Shown in pieces: positions 56,853 through 64,000 of a stretch of 64,000 bases of DNA. The translations under genes were made by a program, and so were the position numbers. The notes beneath the pieces are model-generated. The model made no database searches, had not been told where the DNA came from, and saw only the letters and a list, made by a program, of their open reading frames with translations. Source of the DNA: Bartonella sp. HY038. Lineage in GTDB: Bacteria; Pseudomonadota; Alphaproteobacteria; Rhizobiales; Rhizobiaceae. The DNA is taken from contig NZ_CP059726.1 of the NCBI RefSeq assembly GCF_014117425.1, positions 136,944 to 200,943 on the forward strand. Direction: 5' to 3'. Within the stretch, counting starts at the first letter, position 1, and every line of letters starts with the position of its first letter.

Positions 56853-57716
56853 ATGTTTAAATTTGAAGGTAAGCATTTTCTTGAGCCACCCAGATGCTCT
56901 GCTTTTCTTATAACTATCTATGGTGACGTGGTTGAGCCGCGTGGTGGTGTCTTATGGATGGGCAATCTTATTGATTTATGCGCGGTGCTTGGGTTTAATG
57001 GTACACTTGTGCGTACATCCATGTCACGCTTAGCTGCGGCAGGCCAATTACAGGGCGAGCGCATTGGCCGCAAAAGCTATTATCGTTTGCAGGAGCATAC
57101 GCGTGAGTATTTCCACCGTGTTGGGGAAAGTTTGTTTAACCCTCAGCCACCAAGCAATGAATGGTTTATTGTTGCGCGACGCGATATTGAAAACGACCAG
57201 AGTTACTTAGAAAATGGCTTTGCAGTACTTAATCGTCATATGGTGATTGGATCAAAACACGCAAAGCAACCCAGCGATGGGTTAGTTTTTGAGGCGAATA
57301 TCGTGCGAACCGAGCGATGCTTGAAGGAATTTGTTGCAAATTTTTGGGACTTAACAAGTTTACAAAGGCGTTATGAGACTTTTTCTGACCATTATAGCAA
57401 TCTATTGAAGCAAGAGGCCATTGCTGAGTTAACGCCTTTTGATTGTTTGATCGCTCGTTTGGCCCTTGTGCATGATTTTCGTCTGATTTTGCAAGGTGAT
57501 CCGCATTTGCCAAAAGAGGCGCTACCGCAGCCATGGGCAGGCGATATTGCTCATGTACTTTTTGCCAAATTATATCTAGCCCTTACGCCGAAAGTTGAAC
57601 AGATCATTGCGCGTGATCTTAGAGGGGATAGGGGTAGTCTTGTGCAAACAAGTGCTGATACTGAGCAGCGTATAATCAATTTGCAAGGATTTATTGCGCG
57701 TAAAGATAGGTTATAG
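56853..57716 (+). CDS. PaaX-family transcriptional regulator
   Basis: A 287-residue regulator. The N-terminal winged helix (AFLITIYGDVVEPRGG, then LVRTSMSRLAAAGQLQGERIGRKSYYRL) matches PaaX, the phenylacetyl-CoA-responsive repressor, and the middle and C-terminal domains follow the family order. I chose the ATG at 56853 (GAAGG upstream), because PaaX proteins begin about 15-20 residues before this motif; an in-frame start at 56724 is possible. It is upstream of two PaaA-like genes, which suggests control of them. No paaBCDE or paaK genes are seen. Confidence 0.78.
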   Translation: MFKFEGKHFLEPPRCSAFLITIYGDVVEPRGGVLWMGNLIDLCAVLGFNGTLVRTSMSRLAAAGQLQGERIGRKSYYRLQEHTREYFHRVGESLFNPQPPSNEWFIVARRDIENDQSYLENGFAVLNRHMVIGSKHAKQPSDGLVFEANIVRTERCLKEFVANFWDLTSLQRRYETFSDHYSNLLKQEAIAELTPFDCLIARLALVHDFRLILQGDPHLPKEALPQPWAGDIAHVLFAKLYLALTPKVEQIIARDLRGDRGSLVQTSADTEQRIINLQGFIARKDRL

Positions 57717-58215
57717 GCAAAGACCAATAGTCGCTAGCACACTAAAAAGCAGCGTTTCTCTAAACATCCAATAATTTACATAAACAAGTAAGTTCAGCAA
57801 TAAAACATAAAGGGGGAAGCGAAAAATGGGCGATATAGGCATTTTAATTTTAGGGTGCTATTGATTGATAGCTGTTTACGCCATTGATATAATGGTAAAC
57901 TATTCTCAATAATCCTTCGCTGACGCTTTAATAATTGCTAATCCTCTTAATTTAAATTTAGGGTTTTTACTAAGAGTTTAGCATAATATGTGTTTCAATT
58001 GAATTGGATAGCATACTAAGGTTAGTCTAAAAAAACTATATCTTAGGAAAGGTCACTGTTAAATATTTGAAAATTATTGAGTTAATCGATCTTATCTTGA
58101 TATGTTAATTGTTAGACCTACATATGTTGGTTCGCCATAAGTGGTACTATATTAGGCAATATTGGTGCAAAAGCGCTGTTAGCGATGGTAACATTGAAAG
58201 CAAAGAGGAAAAATC
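57717..58215. other. Intergenic region with a possible 12-residue leader peptide
   Basis: About 500 bases before the first PaaA-like gene. At 57826-57864 an ATG, seven bases after AGGGGGAAG, opens the frame MGDIGILILGCY and stop. The binding site is unusually strong for such a short frame, so a leader or very small membrane peptide is conceivable. No other gene is seen. Confidence 0.3.
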
Positions 58216-59022
58216 ATGATTAATGGATTTGACAATGTTATAGCCCTTGAGGCGCATATTAAAAGTGGCGGCGTGATTTCCTCTCCGCGCAATGTCACTT
58301 CGCGCTATCGTGCGGATTTGTTACGCCTGATGGCGTCTTTTGTGGATAGCGAATTTGCCGCTTCTGCGGGTTTTGCTAGCATATTGAATGAGGCACCTGG
58401 TATTGTCCAGCGGATTAATGTTGCACGTATCGTTTTAGAAAAGGCTGAAAGTGGTGAGGCGGTGTTGAATATTATGGCTGATTTTGGCATTGATATTCAA
58501 CAATATGGCAATAATCACCCCGATAGAAGCAATTTTGATTGGTCTGATCGTTTAGAACGTGATGGTGATATGAGCGCTTTACCGTATAACTTGCGTGATA
58601 TGCGCTTGTCGGTATTTTATTATCCGTTCAAAAACTGGTGTGATGCTATGATGATGGGCGTTTTAATGGGTAAGGCAAAGCAAATTCAGCTGCAAGAATT
58701 AAGTCAAATATCTTACGCGCCACTTGCTGATGCTTTTCGAACCATTAGCACTATTGAGCAACGCCATACCAATCTTGCCCGTGATGAATTATTACGGCTT
58801 GCTAAAGGCGCTTATAAAAATGGCACGAGCGATGAACTAAAATCGCTATTTCACTACTGGTTGCCAAAAGTAAGAGCAATTTTTGGATCGGTTAATTCTT
58901 CGGGTTTTGAGCGTCTTAAAAAATTTGGGCTGCGTTATCGTAGTAATAAGGAAATGTTAGATGAATTTAATCTGCGTGCGGAGGAATTACGTCAGTCCCT
59001 GCGGATTATCGCCGGCTTATAG
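58216..59022 (+). CDS. PaaA-like ferritin-fold protein with altered metal site (copy 1)
   Basis: A 268-residue homologue of PaaA, the diiron subunit of phenylacetyl-CoA epoxidase. Segments align from YRADLLRLMASFVDSE through FYYPFKNWCDAM to the LAKG and YWLP regions. The helix 1 glutamate (E46) and the second E-x-x-H (E181/H184) are kept. The first E-x-x-H, which is DEAGH in PaaA, reads EKAESG: K76 replaces glutamate and S79 replaces histidine. Epoxidase activity is therefore doubtful; a scaffold, sensor or mono-metal role is possible. GAGGAAA precedes the ATG. Confidence 0.7.
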   Translation: MINGFDNVIALEAHIKSGGVISSPRNVTSRYRADLLRLMASFVDSEFAASAGFASILNEAPGIVQRINVARIVLEKAESGEAVLNIMADFGIDIQQYGNNHPDRSNFDWSDRLERDGDMSALPYNLRDMRLSVFYYPFKNWCDAMMMGVLMGKAKQIQLQELSQISYAPLADAFRTISTIEQRHTNLARDELLRLAKGAYKNGTSDELKSLFHYWLPKVRAIFGSVNSSGFERLKKFGLRYRSNKEMLDEFNLRAEELRQSLRIIAGL

Positions 59023-59424
59023 GTGTCGCTACAGCATAGACAATTCAAAGCACCAACTAATTCTGTGGCCTGACGATATTTGAAAGAAATATGTGGTTTA
59101 AAATATAATTTTGCTTTTGACTTTTTTCTGCGTGTAAGATGGCAATCTACTTTGAATATTTTTGTAACCAAAGCATTTATTGAAATACTCAGTTAATCTG
59201 CGTATATTTATTTTTCAAATCGAATGATAATTTTGAATGTGCTAATATCGAATATGCCTAACATTTTTTAAAAAATTTTAAAATATCGTAATCATTACTT
59301 AAAAGCATGCATTATATCCTTTTTGATACCGTTTTTTGCATAAATTTTGAAGCTATGGCTTGAATTATGTTTTAATATTTTTGTATAAGAAAATTATAAA
59401 CTATACTATGGTGGGAGAGATTTA
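59023..59424. other. Intergenic region between the two PaaA-like genes
   Basis: About 400 bases of very AT-rich sequence without a gene. The paralogues are thus unlikely to be simply co-translated; the second may have its own promoter. No clear terminator or operator was found. Confidence 0.35.
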
Positions 59425-60231
59425 ATGACGGGGCAAAAGATTAGGGAGCGAGATCTTGGTGAATTTCTTAAAAATGGTGGTCTATTGTTATCACCAGAAG
59501 AAGTGCTAGAGCCCTATCGTAGTGAATTAATTCAAATTATGGCTGCATTTTTTGATAGCGAGCTTGCGGTATCAGCCGGCTTTGTTGATCTTTTGAACAT
59601 GGCTCCTAATATTAATTTGCGCATTAATGTCGCACGATTGGTGGTTGAAAAAGCAGAACATGCTAAGGCTATCCTTGATATGATGCGTGATTTTGGTGAG
59701 GAGGGGCAAGAATATCAAAATCGCGTTAATAATGAAAAAGGTTTTAATTGGGCGGCTCGTCTTGATCGTGGCCATAATGGTGCAATGCCTAACATGATTA
59801 ACTTAGATAAGCGCGTTAATGTGTTATATTACCCTTATGAAAATTGGCCAGATGCGGTTATGATGTATGTTGTGATGGAAAAAGCTGCTCATATTCTAAT
59901 TAGTGAATTATCTAAAATCTTTTATAAACCTTTGGGAATGGCTTGTCAGCTAGTCATGACATCTGAACGCCAGCACTCTTATCTTAGTCGTAAGGAACTG
60001 TTACGCCTCGCTAAGGGGAGTATGAAAACAGGTGATCTTGGTAAAATTGAAGCTTCGTTGGATTATTGGCTTTTTCGCGCACGGGCCAATTTTGATTCAA
60101 TTAATTTACCTTATTTTGAACGCTTACGCGCATTGGGATTACCCCATAGGAGCAATCAGGAAATGCTTGCTAAATTTAATATAAAAGCTGATGAGTTGCG
60201 CCAATCGTTGAATCTTGTTTCGCGTCTTTAG
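59425..60231 (+). CDS. PaaA-like ferritin-fold protein with altered metal site (copy 2)
   Basis: A 268-residue paralogue of the preceding protein, alignable without evident gaps. It keeps E46 and the second E-x-x-H (SERQH). In the first motif it reads EKAEH, so H79 is present but K76 still replaces the glutamate found in PaaA. The shared K76 in both copies argues for a deliberate change rather than decay. GGGAGAG precedes the ATG. Function is unknown; together with copy 1 it could form a hetero-oligomer like PaaA/PaaC. Confidence 0.7.
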   Translation: MTGQKIRERDLGEFLKNGGLLLSPEEVLEPYRSELIQIMAAFFDSELAVSAGFVDLLNMAPNINLRINVARLVVEKAEHAKAILDMMRDFGEEGQEYQNRVNNEKGFNWAARLDRGHNGAMPNMINLDKRVNVLYYPYENWPDAVMMYVVMEKAAHILISELSKIFYKPLGMACQLVMTSERQHSYLSRKELLRLAKGSMKTGDLGKIEASLDYWLFRARANFDSINLPYFERLRALGLPHRSNQEMLAKFNIKADELRQSLNLVSRL

Positions 60232-60432
60232 CTTATCTTCAATAAATATAAAATATCCTTTATTACAGCTATTTGCTATCAAATAACAATTCAATTTATT
60301 ATTGAAATAAATTGCGGTAATGATGCTTAAATTTTTAAAATATTAGTTAATTGCAAATAATCTATTGCAATTTAGCGCTTTAATATTTTATCCTTGTGTC
60401 GGCAAAATGGCGTTTTCGCAAATGGGGATATA

Positions 60433-60882
60433 ATGAAGCATTTTTTTAAATCATTTTTACTAACAATTATTATTCATAATATTTTGTTAGGTTTTTTTAT
60501 TTGGCTGTTTGTATTCAACTATTTGGGGGACGATACTGCATCAGACATGATGGCTGGTAGCTTACTCACACCTCTATTGATTGTTCTTGGTATTTTTACC
60601 GTAATGGATCTGCTTTTAATGTTGTTTATTGCATTACCATTCTTTGCAATTGTCAGAAGAAACACCAATTTTGCATGGTATTATGGCATTCTTATGGGGC
60701 TTGTAATGGGGGGCGCTACAGGTTTGTTTCTTCGGTTAACATCAAAGAGTTATAATTCTGCGCAATTTGTTGGTTCGCTGCTTTTGTGGTTTATTTTTGG
60801 GCTTATTTTTGCAGCTGTTTATTCTTGGTCGACTAGGCGTGAAAAACGCCCCTTGGCAAAAGTGGACCAAGTTTTTAAATAA
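60433..60882 (+). CDS. Small four-helix membrane protein (KSF/KAYWL family)
   Basis: A 149-residue protein beginning MKHFFKSFLLTII, with four hydrophobic segments, the inner motif ALPFFAIVRR and the C-terminal tail RREKRPLAKVDQVFK. The ATG at 60433 has GGGG upstream. It is the first of four such genes in a row that share the tail K-x-x-K-[VL]-D-x-V-F. The tail faces the cytoplasm by the positive-inside rule. Function unknown. Confidence 0.75.
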   Translation: MKHFFKSFLLTIIIHNILLGFFIWLFVFNYLGDDTASDMMAGSLLTPLLIVLGIFTVMDLLLMLFIALPFFAIVRRNTNFAWYYGILMGLVMGGATGLFLRLTSKSYNSAQFVGSLLLWFIFGLIFAAVYSWSTRREKRPLAKVDQVFK

Positions 60883-61036
60883 TTGATGATCTTTGAGCCT
60901 TAACATATTTCATATCTTGAGGCCTATTTTTACAAATGTCAGTATTGGCTTTAAATATTGAATGATTGAGCAATATTTTACTCGTATCAAGGTAATACTC
61001 TTTAAGCAAAATACACTTTTTAATAAAGAAGAAAAA

Positions 61037-61477
61037 ATGGGCAGTTTTTTTAAATCATTTCTATTAACAATTGTGATTCATAATGTTTTGCTAGTATTGC
61101 TATTATGTTTCACATTGTTAAGCACTCCCAACCCAATTGGTGACGTAGTTTCGTTCTTTTTATTTAGAGTTATGGTCATCATTGGTATTTTTACCCTATT
61201 TGATCTTGTTTTTATGTTTTTGATTGGCGTGCCTTTTTTTGCAATTACGCGCAAATTTGCCAATTTTTCTTGGTTTTTTGGTATTCTCATGGGGTTTTTA
61301 ATGGGTTGCGCTATCACTCTATTTATTTTCGCAACCAATGAAAATGTTTTTAGTGTACAAGTTATTGGTTCTTTTGTTTTGGGTATTACTTTTGGCTTGA
61401 TTTTTGCGCCCATCCATTATTTTTTTAAAAAACGTCAAAAGCCAGCTTTAGTTAAGGTAGATGAAGTTTTCAGTTAA
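61037..61477 (+). CDS. Small four-helix membrane protein (KSF/KAYWL family)
   Basis: A 146-residue paralogue of the preceding gene (MGSFFKSFLLTIVIHN; GVPFFAITRKFANFSW; tail KKRQKPALVKVDEVFS). I place the start at 61037 by alignment; the upstream in-frame residues from 60962 are not shared with paralogues. Four membrane helices, basic loops inside. Confidence 0.75.
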   Translation: MGSFFKSFLLTIVIHNVLLVLLLCFTLLSTPNPIGDVVSFFLFRVMVIIGIFTLFDLVFMFLIGVPFFAITRKFANFSWFFGILMGFLMGCAITLFIFATNENVFSVQVIGSFVLGITFGLIFAPIHYFFKKRQKPALVKVDEVFS

Positions 61478-61650
61478 TGTTTTAAATAATAAAGGAAATG
61501 GCTAAGTTGTATTGATTGAAATTTAGTTTGGTTTATTTCCAAAGGATTGAAGAATTTTTATAGAAATTAATAAAAATATCGGCTTAGTAGTTTGATATTG
61601 TAAATAAATAGCAGTTATAGTGAAATGTTATAGTGATTGGCGGGGTTGAA

Positions 61651-62079
61651 ATGAAAAGTTTTTTTAAATCTTATATTATTATGCTTATAATTCTAGCTTT
61701 CTTAACGGTTGGAGTAAAATTTTATTTGTTTAATGATGTGCTAGGCAATACCATCAGTGTTTTAGATGTGATAATACACACGATAGTCTATGACGTGACG
61801 ATGCACGTTGCTTTAATGTTTGTTGTCGCTTTACCATTTTTTATATTAGTTACAAAATTTACCCAGTTTTCTGCAATCTATTCAATCGCTATGTGGTTTT
61901 TGGTATTTCTTTGTAACGATTTTGCTTCTCAATTTCTATTTGACGACTTCCTACCAACTAAAACAAAATCTTTGTGGATAGCAAGTGTCTTTGTCGGGGT
62001 GATTTATCAGCTCATTTACAATGCATTTAAGAAACGTGAAAAAGTCACAGCGGTTAAAGTTGACGGTGTGTTTGAATAA
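61651..62079 (+). CDS. Small four-helix membrane protein (KSF/KAYWL family)
   Basis: A 142-residue paralogue (MKSFFKSYIIMLII; ALPFFILVTKFTQFS; tail KKREKVTAVKVDGVFE). GGGG lies before the ATG at 61651, preferred to a GTG at 61633. Closest to the next gene. Confidence 0.75.
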   Translation: MKSFFKSYIIMLIILAFLTVGVKFYLFNDVLGNTISVLDVIIHTIVYDVTMHVALMFVVALPFFILVTKFTQFSAIYSIAMWFLVFLCNDFASQFLFDDFLPTKTKSLWIASVFVGVIYQLIYNAFKKREKVTAVKVDGVFE

Positions 62080-62267
62080 GCTTCTGGCGATGAACTACTC
62101 CCTCAATATAGTTTTTTAGTGAATTGAAAATTTCATGATAGGTGTTTTGCACTATCAAGCACCTATTTTAAGTGTCAGCATTTGTGCAATAGTTTTTAAA
62201 GCATATGGCTTTGGCTTAAACGGTCTTAAGCGTGGAGTTTCTATTGTATTTTATAAAACATGGGATA

Positions 62268-62696
62268 ATGAAAAGCTTTTTTAAATCCTATATAATCGTC
62301 TCCTTAGCTTTAACAATGTTGAGCCTTGGATTAGAATTAAATCTTAAAACCAATGGACTAGACGGTGCTCTACTTTATTTAAATATGATGAAGAATTATA
62401 TTGCCTTGGATTTGGTCGTGGACTTCGTTTTAATGATGGTTGTGGCTCTACCCTTCTTCATACTGGTTCAAAAATTTAGCAATTTTTCATGGGTTCACGG
62501 CTGCGTCATGTGGTTTTTAGTGTTGTTTTGCGGAAGATTTACGGTCGAGTTTTCTTTTACCGATTTAACATATAATTTAATTAAAAATATGTGGCTAGCA
62601 GCCGCGATTATTAGCTTTATTTTTACGGCGGTTTATAATTTTTTCAAAAATAGAGAACAGCGACATCAGGCTAAGCTTGACGAGGTTTTTGAATAG
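62268..62696 (+). CDS. Small four-helix membrane protein (KSF/KAYWL family)
   Basis: A 142-residue paralogue (MKSFFKSYIIVSLA; ALPFFILVQKFSNFSW; tail KNREQRHQAKLDEVFE). The start is set at 62268 by alignment and a GGGATA site. Same length as its neighbour at 61651, suggesting a recent duplication of that pair. Confidence 0.75.
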   Translation: MKSFFKSYIIVSLALTMLSLGLELNLKTNGLDGALLYLNMMKNYIALDLVVDFVLMMVVALPFFILVQKFSNFSWVHGCVMWFLVLFCGRFTVEFSFTDLTYNLIKNMWLAAAIISFIFTAVYNFFKNREQRHQAKLDEVFE

Positions 62697-62841
62697 GTTT
62701 TTCTATTTTTCAGCTGCAACAATTGATTATATTGATTTCAAAACACTGGCAGATTTTAGTTTATGTGGTCAAGCATGGCATTATTAAATCATAGTTCATT
62801 TGATTTTTGTTGCTATAGCTCCTTACAGTTAAGGAAAATAA

Positions 62842-63444
62842 ATGCGGACGATTAATAAAGAAGGCATCATCATATCAATGAAATTGCGAGATGATCTTTA
62901 CACTATTGGTATGACGTTAAAAACCGCCGGCTTTTTGGTGTTTGATATAAAAAGCAAAGATGGTCAATGGCACAAAGATAGTCTTAAAAATGTAAAACCC
63001 TTGCTTAGGGTTTTTGCTGTAACAAAACTTATCTTCAATCATTTGGGCGTTGAAAAACTTGAATTAGATTATGACGAAGCCGCAGTTAAAGCATTTGAGG
63101 ATTATAGGTGGATTGATCCATATATTTATTACTATAATCCAGACTATGACGGCACATTTTATGATAAGTTTTGGCTTGGTGGTAAATTATTACAAATGGA
63201 TAGCAATTTTGATGAGCGCGAAGTTATTCACTGGAATTTAAAACTGCCAGAAGATCGTGAGGTTATTGAAAAAACTGAAATGATTAATATGTGGTCAAGT
63301 CAAAGTTTACAAGATCGGCTTGTTCGTTATTTTGACACCGGCATTAACCGAGATGACCTGAAGTTTTTTGTTTTCCCTGACCTTTGGGATGATATTGATA
63401 AATTGCGTCCATTAACCCGCCGAGTAGCGATACCTTGGAGATAA
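62842..63444 (+). CDS. Hypothetical protein
   Basis: A 200-residue soluble protein (MRTINKEGIIISMKLRDDLY), with beta-rich N-terminal half and acidic helical C-terminal half ending RRVAIPWR. AAGGAAAA precedes the ATG; an internal ATG at residue 13 is an alternative start. The stretch LRDDLYTIGMTLKTAGFLVFDI loosely recalls Imm26-type immunity proteins, a weak guess. It sits between members of the small membrane family. Confidence 0.6.
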   Translation: MRTINKEGIIISMKLRDDLYTIGMTLKTAGFLVFDIKSKDGQWHKDSLKNVKPLLRVFAVTKLIFNHLGVEKLELDYDEAAVKAFEDYRWIDPYIYYYNPDYDGTFYDKFWLGGKLLQMDSNFDEREVIHWNLKLPEDREVIEKTEMINMWSSQSLQDRLVRYFDTGINRDDLKFFVFPDLWDDIDKLRPLTRRVAIPWR

Positions 63445-63477
63445 ATTTAGCACAAAATAATTACTGGGGGAGGGATT

Positions 63478-63882
63478 ATGGAAAATTTCATGAAAGCTTA
63501 TTGGCTAAGTTTTGTTATTACATTAGGCAGCATGATTATTTTGTATTTTTGTTGGGTGGTGTTTCCGAATGATGATGTTTTAGCAACTATTGTTGTATTT
63601 TTGTTTCTTTTTTCGGTTTTTGTTCCCGTTATTACCGCCATAAATACTGCTATATTGGTCATTATTGCTTTACCACTGTTTGCGATAGCCCATAAATTGC
63701 GCATATTTGGTTTTTTTGCGTCAATAATGCTCGGTATAATTGTCGTATTAATCCAAAAATTATATCTTAATAGCGAAATTTATAATATATATACATTGGT
63801 TTTTACTGGATTTGGTGCGTTTTTCGGGCTGCTTATTTTTTACTACTTTCGCAAATTCAATAAAAATGAAAGTCAGGGATAA
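63478..63882 (+). CDS. Small four-helix membrane protein (KAYWL family)
   Basis: A 134-residue protein (MENFMKAYWLSFVITLG) with four hydrophobic segments and the family motif ALPLFAIAHKL. The start KAYWL matches the pair at 19.6-20.5 kb more closely than the four genes just upstream. Its tail (YYFRKFNKNESQG) lacks the KVDEVF motif. A very strong GGGGGAGGG site precedes the ATG. Confidence 0.75.
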   Translation: MENFMKAYWLSFVITLGSMIILYFCWVVFPNDDVLATIVVFLFLFSVFVPVITAINTAILVIIALPLFAIAHKLRIFGFFASIMLGIIVVLIQKLYLNSEIYNIYTLVFTGFGAFFGLLIFYYFRKFNKNESQG

Positions 63883-64000
63883 AACCTTAAACGCGCTTGG
63901 CTTATTCCACCAGTAAAGAAGTATTGGTGCGGTGATTATAGAGCTTAGCCTATAATTAAGTTGTTTTGTTGGTATCCCCATGCTTGCTTTTTCAAGCTTT

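Overview
The window reads as AT-rich DNA of an alphaproteobacterium, most likely of the Hyphomicrobiales (the Brucella/Bartonella/Rhizobium side). The evidence is a RepA/RepB partition pair of the repABC type with two parS-like palindromes, a ScfR/PccR-type regulator beside propionyl-CoA carboxylase genes, a one-piece methylmalonyl-CoA mutase, and MHS, peptide and zinc ABC transporters typical of that order. Genus cannot be fixed from sequence alone. The replication/partition locus at 46.4-50.8 kb suggests a secondary replicon (chromid or megaplasmid). I saw no rRNA, tRNA, insertion sequence or CRISPR array.

Layout. 0-5 kb: a DUF3100 membrane protein pair (one cut by the window edge), then two tandem Sel1-repeat genes, the second frameshifted. 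5-18 kb: an alcohol dehydrogenase, then a propionate pathway consisting of regulator pccR, operon pccB-pccA-mcm-mce, and prpE. Propionate is activated by PrpE, carboxylated by PccAB, epimerised by Mce and rearranged to succinyl-CoA by Mcm. 18-21 kb: hypothetical genes including two small four-helix membrane proteins. 21-36 kb: catabolic and uptake genes: IclR regulator, MHS permease, ureohydrolase, M20 deacylase/peptidase, AstE/AspA-like deacylase, second MHS permease, LysR regulator and a complete peptide ABC importer. Between the convergent M20 and AstE-like genes lies an unusual set of hairpins with anti-Shine-Dalgarno loops. 36-40 kb: five tandem paralogous genes for secreted proteins of unknown function. 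40-46 kb: GMC oxidoreductase, transaldolase, and a zinc-type ABC transporter headed by a 41-residue membrane peptide and a strong Zur-box match.

46-51 kb: replication/partition block with repA, repB, a candidate antisense RNA and, in the place of repC, a different helix-turn-helix initiator-like gene. 51-54 kb: one intact and one heavily decayed Sel1 gene and a split SRPBCC gene. 55-60 kb: a methyltransferase divergent from a PaaX-type regulator, followed by two PaaA-like ferritin-fold proteins whose first metal-binding motif is altered. A second Zur-core palindrome sits in the divergent promoter region. 60-64 kb: five more members of the small four-helix membrane family and one hypothetical gene.

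The best candidates for undescribed biology are the anti-SD hairpin RNA (26.3-26.6 kb), the PaaX/PaaA-like/methyltransferase locus (55.6-60.2 kb), the five-gene secreted array (36.1-39.7 kb), the seven-member membrane family, and the repAB locus with a non-RepC initiator.
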